The notes under the pieces were generated by a model. That model made no database searches and had not been told where the DNA came from. It worked only from the letters and a program-made list of their open reading frames with translations. The translations under genes were made by a program, and so were the position numbers. From NCBI RefSeq assembly GCF_010672455.1, contig NZ_JAAHGO010000045.1:7992-71991 (forward strand): DNA of 64,000 bases, given 5' to 3'. Origin of the DNA: Okeania sp. SIO2C9 (GTDB taxonomy: Bacteria; Cyanobacteriota; Cyanobacteriia; Cyanobacteriales; Microcoleaceae). Positions 48,334-56,434 of the stretch are shown here, piece by piece (position 1 is the first letter of the stretch; each line of letters starts with the position of its first letter).

Positions 48334-48481
48334 CTTTAGATGACTTAAGCTATCAGTCAAGGATTTCAATCCTTGGCTTGGTTTGGCTTGGTTTGGGCAG
48401 CCATCGAGTATCAAGTTTGGCTTTCTCATCCGCCAAGAAATAAATTTCTTGGCTCATAGCAAAAGTCATCTGAAGATGACT
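48328..48481. repeat. Structured element: two inverted arms, each made of two hairpins
   Basis: The left arm (48328-48377) contains AGTCATCT-TT-AGATGACT and CAAGGATT-TC-AATCCTTG. The right arm (48432-48481), read inverted, contains AGTCATCT-TC-AGATGACT and CCAAGAAAT-TT-ATTTCTTGG at the same spacings. The arms are thus imperfect inverse complements over 50 bases, while each arm is itself two perfect hairpins. The 54-base centre has TTGGTTTGGCTTGGTTTGG. There is no open frame. Confidence 0.75.
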
Positions 48482-48635
48482 AAAGATAGCTGATTTATTA
48501 TGGCTAATTAATGAAATTTGATATGAGGATTGCTATATTAAACATCTCTAATAATAAAAAATAAAACTAATTATTTCCTGCTACTTTGTACGGACGTTAT
48601 ATACAACATCTCTACCTAATTCCTACTCCCTCTTT

Positions 48636-49126
48636 TTACGACACAGCAAAACCTGTATATTTTCGTTTATAAGGTGCATGAAAAGCCAGAACAATATCTG
48701 ATGAAGGCACTCCTAAATCTACTAATTCATCCGCAATACCCATTTTTGTACCATCATGTTGTATCCAGATTTTTTCATTTTTAATATCTATTTGTAAAAC
48801 ACAACCTCGTATTCTTTCATTCCCATCCCAACCAACATTTAAAAGTTGGGCATTGCTGATTCTGGGTATGATGCAAGCCCCCCTAGCCCCCCAAATTGGG
48901 GGGGAAGAAACTCTGAAAGTCCCCCATATTTGGGGGATTTAGGGGGCTTGAGCAAAACTAAACAATCGCGCATTCATACTTCAATTCAGCAACGCCAAAG
49001 TTGATAATGGTCGCGATCGCGGTCGAAAATTGTTTGTACTTCCACCTCTCCATAAGATGGTTTGTATTGTCCATATTCCTTAATTATTTGCTCAATATAA
49101 TTTCTGTATTTTTCTAACTTTTCCAT
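48636..49126 (-). pseudogene. xisI: xisI, interrupted by an M4 MITE
   Basis: From ATG 49126 the minus strand reads MEKLEKYRNYIEQIIKEYGQ and on to RDRDHYQL. It is then cut by the 148-bp element (48849-48996) and resumes LNVGWDGNERIRGCVLQIDI, NEKIWIQHDGTKMGIADELV, with the end LGVPSSDIVLAFHAPYKRKY. Without the element it is a complete XisI of ~113 residues. The target duplication AAAGTTG flanks the insertion. Its partner xisH is next to it and also damaged. Confidence 0.9.
48849..48996. repeat. M4 MITE inside xisI
   Basis: A 148-bp element, ends GGCATTGCTGA and TCAGCAACGCC, flanked by AAAGTTG (a 7-bp match, possibly 8 originally). It is nearly identical to the copies at 29319 and 44824. Confidence 0.9.
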
Positions 49127-49176
49127 TCTATAATTACCTCCTGCTCTACATCATAAATAATTAGTTTAAGACGTTG

Positions 49177-49530
49177 TTATGCAATTACTCCTTGAGTAAA
49201 TAGTAACCTAAAAAAAGTTTTATAAGTGTCTTCAGGAACAGCTAAATATAAAATTCGCTCCCGGTCTTTTTGGTTAAGAATAAAACGGTAATTCAAATAC
49301 TGACCTAATGCCGTATGAAATTCATAAGTTATTGATTTTTGAATGAAACTTTTGATTTCTACAGCAATTTTTTCCCCATCTTTTTCTGCACCAACAAGTT
49401 TTTCTGCACCCAGATCGACATACATATCAACTCCACCAAATTCTAAAAAAAGGGGGTCATCAGTAATAGTCCAATTTTCTTTAATTAAAGCATTTTTGAC
49501 AGCATCATGAAAAACATCTTTGGCAGGCAT
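49177..49530 (-). pseudogene. xisH: xisH with premature stop
   Basis: The 117 codons match XisH (MPAKDVFHDAVKNALIKENW; GAEKLVGAEKDGEKIAVEIK; HTALGQYLNYR) and end prematurely at TAA 49177-49179. The same frame continues beyond the stop as QRLKLIIYDVEQEVIIEWKS, the normal XisH ending. There, as in the intact pair, the last codons overlap the xisI start. One nonsense change thus removes about 20 residues. Because xisI is interrupted too, the locus is probably dead. Confidence 0.85.
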
Positions 49531-49573
49531 AATTCTTACACCGAATTTTATACTAAAAAATTATTGACACTTT

Positions 49574-49650
49574 GTAGGTTAGGTTGAAGTTTACGGAAAC
49601 CCAAAATTATAGCTTGGTGTTGGGTTGCGCGGTCGCTTAACCCAACCTAC
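49574..49650. repeat. M8 palindromic element (GTAGGTTGGGTT type)
   Basis: Ends GTAGGTTAGGTTGA and, inverted, GTAGGTTGGGTTAA; 77 bp. Common in cyanobacterial genomes. It lies in the leader between the divergent xisH relic and the gene at 49781. Confidence 0.75.
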
Positions 49651-49780
49651 GGTATTATCTATCAACTGGATTTTAAATTGGGCAACTATTAGGTATATCT
49701 ATTATTAAATTAACTACTGGACTGATGAGTTATCCGAAGATTATAATATAAGTAATAAATCTAGAGGTAAAAATAAAAAT

Positions 49781-51109
49781 ATGTCACGTTTATATAACCG
49801 AGCTTATAAAATATTAGAGGTTGAAGTTAACAAGTGTGCTAAAGAAGATGTGGTTGGGGAAGTAGGAAAAAATATAGTAATGAAAAGATTGGATAAGTTA
49901 ACTTTCCAATCAGGAGAACCCCTAAAAGAAGAAGAGTTAAGTTATTTAGTAAAAGACCAATTTCCTAATTTTAGTGACACAGTTATTCAGAAAGCGGCTA
50001 AAGCAAATAAACCACCAGGAATGTTGAGTAAAATTGCCTGGATACCTGCTGCATTAGTGGGAATGGCAGGGATAGTTTGGGTGGCAAATTTACCCTATCC
50101 AATGATTCGTAAACCTGTGTCTAGAGTAGCACCAATAATTTTGATACCTAGCTATATAAGTATGGATAATAACTATCGACAGGCGATCGCTAATGTTGAA
50201 CAAGCAGACCAATTAATTAATCAGGCAACTTCCAGTGTAGATATCAATTTTGGTGCTGAGAAAGTTGCTTTAGCACAAAAACATCTTGATGAATTGCCAG
50301 TTTGGTTTTTAGGTTATTATCCTGAAAGATACTGTACCTTTTTTAGTTGTTCTTGGAAATTCACATTAGATGAATTTGAAACTGCGAGAAAACAGATAGG
50401 ACGAATGGAGGCAAAGGTATTTCAAGAAAAAAATGCTCAAACATTGTTAACGGAAGCGGAACAAACAATTACAACAACTAAACAACAGTATCAACAAGCG
50501 ACAACACCAGCAGATAAACAACAGGCGATCGCTGACTGGCAAGCAGCAATAGATAAGTTAGAGCAAATTCCTCCTACTACTCTCGCTGGAAAAATGGTGA
50601 AACCAAAGTTAGCAGCGACAAAGCGAGATTTTCAAATAGAGGCGGTTTTAGCTGAGGGAAGTAAACTCAGTTTCACTTTTATGCAAGTGGCAAAACAATT
50701 TAATATGCAAGCAGCTACAGCTGCCCAAAATGGACCACATCCAGAGCAACAATGGCAAGTGGTGGCGAGTTTATGGGAGCAAGCAATTAATCAATTACAG
50801 AAAATACCAGCAGATAATCCAGCTTATTTGGAAGCACAGACTAAACTGGGAGAATATCAGGTTAATTTAGCTAATGTAAAAATGCGGTTGCAAGCAGAAA
50901 CAGAGTCAAAAAAAGCTTTGAAGGAGGCTAAAAATTTAATTGCAGATTGGCAAAGATATGCTGCTGATAATAATTCTAATCGTGGTATATTGGCAAGTAA
51001 ACTTCAATTAATTATTAATCAGTTAGAGAATATTAAACCAGAAACAACTTATTATCAAGAAGCTCAAGAATTGTTGAAATTTGCTCAGAATAAACAGAAT
51101 AATTTATAA
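49781..51109 (+). CDS. Membrane-anchored coiled-coil protein, unknown function
   Basis: 442 residues, family not recognised beyond similarity to conserved cyanobacterial hypotheticals. A soluble N-terminal 85 residues (MSRLYNRAYKILEVEVNKCA) is followed by a TM helix (AWIPAALVGMAGIVWVANL, about 87-105) and a second hydrophobic stretch (VAPIILIPSYIS). The rest is a helical, probably periplasmic region with repeated elements: QAIANVEQADQLINQATSSV; EAEQTITTTKQQYQQATTPA; LWEQAINQLQKIPADNPAYL; LIINQLENIKPETTYYQEAQ. The repeated pattern of 'A...LWxxAI..L..IP....Y..A' resembles TPR-like helical pairs. AGAGGTAAAAATAAAAATATG precedes the start. Confidence 0.75.
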   Translation: MSRLYNRAYKILEVEVNKCAKEDVVGEVGKNIVMKRLDKLTFQSGEPLKEEELSYLVKDQFPNFSDTVIQKAAKANKPPGMLSKIAWIPAALVGMAGIVWVANLPYPMIRKPVSRVAPIILIPSYISMDNNYRQAIANVEQADQLINQATSSVDINFGAEKVALAQKHLDELPVWFLGYYPERYCTFFSCSWKFTLDEFETARKQIGRMEAKVFQEKNAQTLLTEAEQTITTTKQQYQQATTPADKQQAIADWQAAIDKLEQIPPTTLAGKMVKPKLAATKRDFQIEAVLAEGSKLSFTFMQVAKQFNMQAATAAQNGPHPEQQWQVVASLWEQAINQLQKIPADNPAYLEAQTKLGEYQVNLANVKMRLQAETESKKALKEAKNLIADWQRYAADNNSNRGILASKLQLIINQLENIKPETTYYQEAQELLKFAQNKQNNL

Positions 51110-51409
51110 AAATAAGAATTAGGGAGTAGGTAGTAGGGAAAATAATTGATGTATCTAGATGTAATGATTGATTTTATTTTCTATTGATTCAGCCGAAAAT
51201 TAGTTTTTTGTATCATAATCTTTGGGGATAAAAATAATTACCGAATAATTAAGGTTTAAAGCCTCTCCTTTAAAGGAGAAGCAAGAAAAAATTTTCCTTT
51301 TATTCAATCCTCTTCCTTTTAGGGAGAGGTAATTATCAATTATCCATTATCAATTATCAATTATTGAAATATCCCCAAAAAAAATAACTTTATAATAGGA
51401 GAAAAAAAT
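51110..51409. other. Leader region split by an R1 element
   Basis: TTTTTTGTATCATAATCTTT with GGGGATAAAAATAATTA (51208-51240) is separated by the R1 element (51237-51333) from ATATCCCCAAAAAAAATAAC. In the repeated copies at 51990-52050 and 52075-52140 the two halves are contiguous, so R1 inserted here later. A partial M2 sequence lies at 51120-51190. AGGAGAAAAAAAT before 51410 is a good ribosome binding site. Confidence 0.6.
51237..51333. repeat. R1 element inserted in a duplicated leader
   Basis: TTACCGAATAATTAAGG, AAGCCTCTCCTTTAAAGGAG, AATCCTCTTCCTTTTAGGG, AGAGGTAA; followed by TCAATTATCCATTATC repeats. Confidence 0.75.
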
Positions 51410-51452
51410 ATGACAACAGAACGTTGGAATAATGAAATATTAGACCGTCTTA
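51410..51452 (+). pseudogene. Severed 5' end of the small coiled-coil gene
   Basis: ATG at 51410, preceded by AGGAG, encodes MTTERWNNEILDRL and is then interrupted by the M5 element at 51453. Removing the element and one copy of the TTA duplication gives DRLMSAIAETREIVERN in one frame, joining it to the frame at 51663-51986. Confidence 0.75.
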
Positions 51453-51660
51453 TACCAAGCGTGATAAATGTTTGTTACAAATGGTAGGGACGTTGCATAG
51501 TCCGTACGAAAGAAGGAATAGGGAAGACCGAAGTTGGGGTAAATATTGAAAAAAAGGGAAAAAAGATAGGAATAACTATTTTAAATGAACTGGAGCAGCT
51601 ATTTTTAAGCATATCCGTTCGAGGTCTACTTTTTTGTAGCATTCTTTTTTTAAATTGGTA
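51453..51660. repeat. M5 MITE with TTA target duplication
   Basis: A 208-bp element with ends TACCAAGCGTGATAAATG and TTTAAATTGGTA, flanked by TTA at 51450-51452 and 51661-51663. Interior shared with 35226-35416: AATGTTTGTTACAAATGGTA, TTAAGCATATCCGTTCGAG, TTTGTAGCATTC. The 3-bp TNA duplication is what IS1031-type IS5-family elements make. Confidence 0.8.
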
Positions 51661-51662
51661 TT

Positions 51663-51986
51663 ATGAGTGCTATTGCAGAGACACGAGAGATAGTAGAGCG
51701 CAATGCTCGTACCATTGAAAGTAACGCTCGTGTCATCGAAGCTCAAGATAATAAATTATCAGAAACACGGGATTTGATTAACAGTAATGCTCGTATTATT
51801 CAAGCATTAGCAAATAGCACAGCAGAAGCAGCAGAAGAACGAGAACGAATCTCACAAAAACAAGAGCAAATATTGGAAATTATTGCACAACAACAAGCGG
51901 AAATTCGTGGTTTGCAAACAGAAAATCGGCGTATTTTAGATATTTTACTTAACGAACGTCAAGAGGATAATTCAGACGAAAGTTAG
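51663..51986 (+). CDS. Small coiled-coil protein, 5' end displaced by a MITE
   Basis: 107 residues, almost entirely a predicted coiled coil with heptad-like repeats (ETREIVERNARTIESNARVI; LINSNARIIQALANS; ISQKQEQILEIIAQQQAEIR). There is no catalytic motif. Similar short coiled-coil proteins in cyanobacteria are of unknown function. ATG 51663 overlaps the target duplication of the M5 element; the former start is probably 51410, which adds 14 residues and has the ribosome binding site. If still expressed, translation must start at 51663 without a recognisable Shine-Dalgarno. Confidence 0.7.
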   Translation: MSAIAETREIVERNARTIESNARVIEAQDNKLSETRDLINSNARIIQALANSTAEAAEERERISQKQEQILEIIAQQQAEIRGLQTENRRILDILLNERQEDNSDES

Positions 51987-52629
51987 TTTTTTCGTACGAT
52001 CATCTTTGGGGATAAAAATAATTATATATCCCCAGAAAAATAACTTTATACAGCGCTTTTCAAATTCAAGTTAGTTTTTTTATACGATCATCTGTGGAGA
52101 TAAAAATAATTATATATCCCCAGAAAAAGGGGTTGCACATTATGGAATGATATTAGACATCTCCATAAAAGAGGCAACAGGCAACAGGTAACAGGCAACA
52201 GTGAATAGGGAATAGGGAGAAATAATTGATAATTTATGGATAATAATTGATTTTATTTTTGATTTTTACGCCTATGTATATTGCCATATTGCCAAAAAAT
52301 AGTCGATAATTTGAATCGAAAAAACCTAGTATTAATCATTCTAGCAATTCTCAAATCCAAAATTATGTTCATCAAAAATGTCAAATCATTCGTCACTGTG
52401 CAACGCCCAGAAAAATAACTTTATACAGCGCTTTTCAAATTGATGAACCATATCGCCATAACTAAAACCCTTTAGGGACAACAGAAAAAAAATCTTGAAA
52501 TCTCTCCCCTAAATTTTTAAGCTGACCATAATAATACATAATTCTTAATAGACAATTCCTAAATGACTATGCTACAAGAAAAAGAATATATTACAAAACT
52601 AATTAATTTCTTTAGAATCATACATAGTT
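51985..52629. repeat. Duplicated leader segments and an M2 element
   Basis: The block GTACGATCATCTTTGGGGAT, AAAAATAATTATATATCCCC, AGAAAAATAACTTTATA occurs at about 51990-52050, again at 52075-52130, and its last part again at 52410-52430. It equals the leader of the small coiled-coil gene (51208-51390). GGGGATA/TATCCCC can pair as a hairpin. CAGCGCTTTTCAAATT ends (M6-like) occur at 52050 and 52428, and an M2 element at 52154-52279. Confidence 0.65.
52154..52279. repeat. M2 element, diverged right end
   Basis: TAGACATCTCCATAAAAGAG at the left, a CAACAGGCAACAGG microsatellite, AATTGATTTTATTTTTGATT, and the right end TATACATAGGCG (inverted). Confidence 0.6.
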
Positions 52630-55281
52630 ATGTCTACAAATACACCAACTCTTGCAGGATTATACATTCTATCCTCAGAAGAAAAACTAACTTTTCCGCT
52701 CAAACACACCGAAGTTAAAGCTAAAATAGCGGGCAACCTATCCCGCGTCGAAGTAACTCAACAATTTGAGAACCCATTCACCGAACCCCTAGAAGCAACT
52801 TATCTCTTCCCACTACCAGACGAAGCAGCAGTCGATGAAATGGAAATCAAAATAGGCGATCGCTTAATCAAAGGTAATATCAAAAAACGAGAAGAAGCAA
52901 AAAAAATCTATCAACAAGCTAAACAACAAGGTCGCACCGCAGGATTACTCGAACAACAGCGCGATAATATTTTCACTCAGTCCTTAGCAAATATCAAACC
53001 AGGGGAGAAAATAGATGTAATTATTCGCTATACAGACTCCCTGAAATTTGAAGGTGGGGACTATGAATTTGTATTTCCCATGGTTGTGGGACCTCGCTAT
53101 ATTCCCGGAACGCCTTTAGATAGAAGTGGTGATACAGACCAAGTTCCTGATGCTAGTCAAATTACACCGCCAATAGTTCCCCCGGCAATGCGTTCGGGAC
53201 ATGATATTGGTATGACAGTAGAAATAGACTGTGGGATGCCAATTTTTCAGGTGAATTCCACATCCCACCAAATTCAAACATCTGAGCGAAGAGAAATTGT
53301 TACGGTTAAATTAGGAAATGAAGACACCATCCCAAATAAAGACTTCATTCTCCGCTATCAAGTTGCTAGCAATCATACCAAAGCAACAGTATTAACTCAA
53401 GCAGACGAACGTGGCGGATATTTTGCCGTTTATCTAATTCCCGCTTTACAGTATCGAAGTGATGAAATTGTGCCGAAAGATGTCGTTTTCCTCATGGATA
53501 CTTCCGGTTCCCAAATGGGAGAACCCTTGCTCAAATGTCAGGAATTGATGCGCCGTTTTATTCACAGACTTAACCCCAACGACACTTTCACAATTATCGA
53601 CTTTGCCAATACTACCAGAAAACTATCAGAAACTCCTTTGGCAAATACACCTAAAAACATTGCCACTGCAATTAACTATATCAACAGATTAAATGCAAAT
53701 GGTGGCACTGAATTACTTAATGGCATCCAGGAAGTTTTGAATTTTCCGCCTCCACCTGCGGGAAGACTGCGGAGTATTGTGATGTTGACCGATGGTTATA
53801 TTGGTAATGAAAAAGCAGTATTGGCAGAAGTGCAAGACAAACTCCAACCAGGCAACCGACTTTATAGTTTTGGCGTTGGTAGTTCGGTAAATCGATATTT
53901 GATTAATCGTTTGGCAGAAATTGGGCAGGGTATTGCCAGGGTTGTGCGACAGGATGAACCCACTCAGGAAGTAGCAGAGAAATTTTTTCAGCAAATTAAT
54001 AATCCAGTATTGACTCAAATTGAGGTTGAGTGGAATGGTTGGGGTGAAATACCAGAAATTTATCCGGTGACAACTCCAGATTTGTTTGCCGAACAACCTT
54101 TGGTTTTATTTGGGTACAAACAGGATGCTGTGGGAGGTGAGTTACAGGTTAATGGTATTGCTGCTGGTGGGGAAATTTATCAGCAGACTTTCGAGATGAT
54201 TTTTGCTGAGAGTGGTAATGTGGCAGTTGCTCAAATTTGGGCGAGACAAAAGATTAAGCATTTGATGAATCAGATGTTTGATTATGATAAGAAGTCGATG
54301 GTAAAAGAGGTGACGGAGACAGCTTTAAGTTATCAATTGTTGTCAGAATATACGGCGTTTGTGGCAGTAAGTGAAGATGTGCGTGTTGAACCTGGTGGTC
54401 AGCGGATTTCGATGGAAGTTCCTGTGGAAATGCCAGAGGGAGTGAGCTATAAGGGGTTCGGTCCTGCACCTGACAGATTTCGAGTAGACAATTATCCAGA
54501 TCGTATCATGTCAACTTATTCCGACTCTCCGGACTTGCTGTGTCGGATGCTAGACAATGATTCAGATCGTATCATGTCAACTTATTCTGACTCTCCGGAC
54601 TTGATGATGCAGCTATCGCAACTTCAAGCAATAGATTCGGTGGAGCAACAAGAGAAAATAGGGTCTTTGGGTATCAAGAAAGGAATTTCGAGATTCTTGA
54701 AACAAGGCGAACTACAGGAAACTGCTTCTACTAAGGAAGTAAGGATACGCTACAATATTTCGGATAATGACTATAAAGTAAGACTTTCTCATATAGAGCG
54801 CTTTCTCAAAACTAACGATAAGGTTGTAGTTAAAATATTAGTCCGCGACCGAAAAATTCCTACTTCCGAGCAACTGCTGAAACGGATAGCGACAGACTTG
54901 AAGGAAGTTGCAAATGTGGAGGAAACTCCTAAAGTAGTAGGGAATTTTATGCAAATGGTACTTTCTCTCAAACAAAAAGATTCTGCAAACTCAACTGATA
55001 CTCCTTTGCACATTATCCAAGTTATCGGGTTAGATACAGCAGAGCAAAAAAATCTGCAACAGCATTTACAAAATTTGGATGTTCCACCAAATATTCATGG
55101 TGAAATAGTTTTGGAATTGCAGGCAAAAGGCGATCGCGTACTCCGAGTAATTTTAGATGATGAACTTTCCACTTTGAAGGATAAAAAAATTGTAGAAGAA
55201 ATTAAGCGATCGCTTTTAAAATGGCGCGTTCCCTCTGGTGTCGCAGATCGGATTGAGATTACAATCAAAGTTAGTTCCTAA
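52630..55281 (+). CDS. VIT-VWA domain protein with an IF-3 C-terminal-like domain
   Basis: 883 residues, no signal peptide seen. The VIT domain is residues ~1-140 (VTQQFENPFTEPLEATYLFP; then VDEMEIKIGDRLIKG). The VWA domain is ~283-450, with an intact MIDAS: DTSGS at 290-294, GGTELLNGI, and LTDGYIGNE. Such proteins usually mediate metal-dependent binding. At ~625-670 a 22-residue unit (SDRIMSTYSDSPDL type) is duplicated in tandem. At ~701-785 the sequence reads TKEVRIRYNISDNDYKVRL, RFLKTNDKVVVKILVRDRKI and ATDLKEVANVEETPKVVG, aligning along its length with the ribosome-binding C-terminal domain of initiation factor IF-3. The last 100 residues (LRVILDDELSTLKDKKIVEE, then EIKRSLLKWRVPSGV) resemble the C-terminal end of other cyanobacterial VIT proteins. 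The IF-3 part is an inferred fusion; the reading frame is continuous. Confidence 0.88.
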   Translation: MSTNTPTLAGLYILSSEEKLTFPLKHTEVKAKIAGNLSRVEVTQQFENPFTEPLEATYLFPLPDEAAVDEMEIKIGDRLIKGNIKKREEAKKIYQQAKQQGRTAGLLEQQRDNIFTQSLANIKPGEKIDVIIRYTDSLKFEGGDYEFVFPMVVGPRYIPGTPLDRSGDTDQVPDASQITPPIVPPAMRSGHDIGMTVEIDCGMPIFQVNSTSHQIQTSERREIVTVKLGNEDTIPNKDFILRYQVASNHTKATVLTQADERGGYFAVYLIPALQYRSDEIVPKDVVFLMDTSGSQMGEPLLKCQELMRRFIHRLNPNDTFTIIDFANTTRKLSETPLANTPKNIATAINYINRLNANGGTELLNGIQEVLNFPPPPAGRLRSIVMLTDGYIGNEKAVLAEVQDKLQPGNRLYSFGVGSSVNRYLINRLAEIGQGIARVVRQDEPTQEVAEKFFQQINNPVLTQIEVEWNGWGEIPEIYPVTTPDLFAEQPLVLFGYKQDAVGGELQVNGIAAGGEIYQQTFEMIFAESGNVAVAQIWARQKIKHLMNQMFDYDKKSMVKEVTETALSYQLLSEYTAFVAVSEDVRVEPGGQRISMEVPVEMPEGVSYKGFGPAPDRFRVDNYPDRIMSTYSDSPDLLCRMLDNDSDRIMSTYSDSPDLMMQLSQLQAIDSVEQQEKIGSLGIKKGISRFLKQGELQETASTKEVRIRYNISDNDYKVRLSHIERFLKTNDKVVVKILVRDRKIPTSEQLLKRIATDLKEVANVEETPKVVGNFMQMVLSLKQKDSANSTDTPLHIIQVIGLDTAEQKNLQQHLQNLDVPPNIHGEIVLELQAKGDRVLRVILDDELSTLKDKKIVEEIKRSLLKWRVPSGVADRIEITIKVSS

Positions 55282-55644
55282 TATTCAGGAATTGGGGGAT
55301 AGAAAAAGTCTATTCCCCAATTGAGAATGTAGAGGGAAAATTTATCTAATTGCCAAGATATTACAGCGCTTTTCATATTGATGACCTCGCGTCACAATCA
55401 AAACCCTGTAGGGATGTTCCATGGAACGTCCCTACTGTGGTCTACCGTGCAAGAAAACTGCTCTAAAGGCAAGATTTGTCAATTTATAGCACTCGAAGAA
55501 AAAGTTAGGACAGATCAAAAGCTGAAAATTCAGACAAAGCAATATTTTTCGGTTCTTCAGTCCTTCCTTCTTTCTTCTTTCTTCTTCCTTCTTCCTTCTT
55601 CCTTCTGCTATAAATTAGACAAAAAATTACCCTCATCTGCCAAA
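55282..55644. other. Intergenic: M6-like end and palindrome
   Basis: TACAGCGCTTTTCATATTGA (55364) is an M6-like end. GGATGTTCCATGGAACGTCC (55413-55432) holds a short palindrome (GTTCCATGGAAC). CTTCTTCCTTCTTCC microsatellites follow. No gene was seen. Confidence 0.5.
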
Positions 55645-55965
55645 TTATTCTGGCAATATCTCAGTAACAGTTTCATAAAAATTAGTTTCTGGTGGTTGAG
55701 CAAATAAATGTGACATTTCTTCCAATGCCGCTTTATAAGCTTCAGTTTGATTAGCATCCATATCTTCAACCCCTTCCCAAAAAATAACGGCAATACCTTT
55801 ATCTGTTCCTGGCAACTGCAATAAATAAGCTCCCTTAAAACCTTCGTTATAGGTAGCAACTGCCTTTTCATAAAGTTCTCTTGCTTCTTCAAACTTTCCT
55901 GGTTTAAATTCTCCCAAAGCAACATAAGCATATTTATGCTTCAAAAAATCCATAAAATCCGACAT
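55645..55965 (-). CDS. Small dimeric alpha/beta-barrel protein (ABM-like)
   Basis: 106 residues. It looks like the antibiotic-biosynthesis-monooxygenase / stress-response dimeric barrel superfamily: beta strands YAYVALGEFKPGKFEEAREL, GAYLLQLPGTDKGIAVIFWE and a final MSHLFAQPPETNFYETVTEI. I see no cofactor motif. Start at 55965 is supported by CAGGAGAAAAA just upstream. It may act on a small reactive metabolite, but nothing in the sequence specifies it. It stands alone between the VIT-VWA gene and the PAD-like gene. Confidence 0.75.
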   Translation of the reverse strand: MSDFMDFLKHKYAYVALGEFKPGKFEEARELYEKAVATYNEGFKGAYLLQLPGTDKGIAVIFWEGVEDMDANQTEAYKAALEEMSHLFAQPPETNFYETVTEILPE

Positions 55966-56434
55966 TTTTTCTCCTGATAGATAGGGTTTAATAGCAAATC
56001 AAAAGTCAAAAATAAGACTTCTTAACTTGATTAAGAGAGTGTTTGTCAAATAAATATTAAATCATGTAGGGTGCGAATCAATACTTTTGACTTTTAACTT
56101 CCGGGTAGCGACGCTAGGACCTACAAACGCTGTATGCAACGTCCCTACTCCCTGGGATAATATAGAACCCATTTGGGATCTATAGATTGGGAGTGTGGGA
56201 AGTGTGGGGAGTGTGGGGAGTGTGGGGAGATGGGGGCAAATTTCAACTTTTTTCCCATATTTTATTTCTCAATCTCCTGACTCCTTTGCCAAAAACCCTC
56301 ACCTTTGCAGAGATACCACTCAGGGGTTCTATAGAAGTTGAAGGAAAGGTCAGGATAGATCAAAAGCTTAAAACTCAAACAACGTTGGATTTTTCCTTCT
56401 TCCTTCTTCCTTCTTCCTTCTTCCTTCTGCTATA
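55966..56434. other. Intergenic: microsatellites
   Basis: It includes GTGTGGGGAGTGTGGGGAG (56190-56225), GGGTAGCGACGCTAGG and CTTCCTTCTTCCTTC (56395-56430). Short plus-strand frames here are repeat-derived. Relatives of the 26400-26600 spacer are recognisable (AAACTCAAACAACG). Confidence 0.5.

Noticed and set aside
55608..55931. 107-codon minus-strand frame overlapping the ABM-like gene
   Set aside because: It is out of frame with the well-supported gene at 55645-55965, which has a good ribosome binding site.
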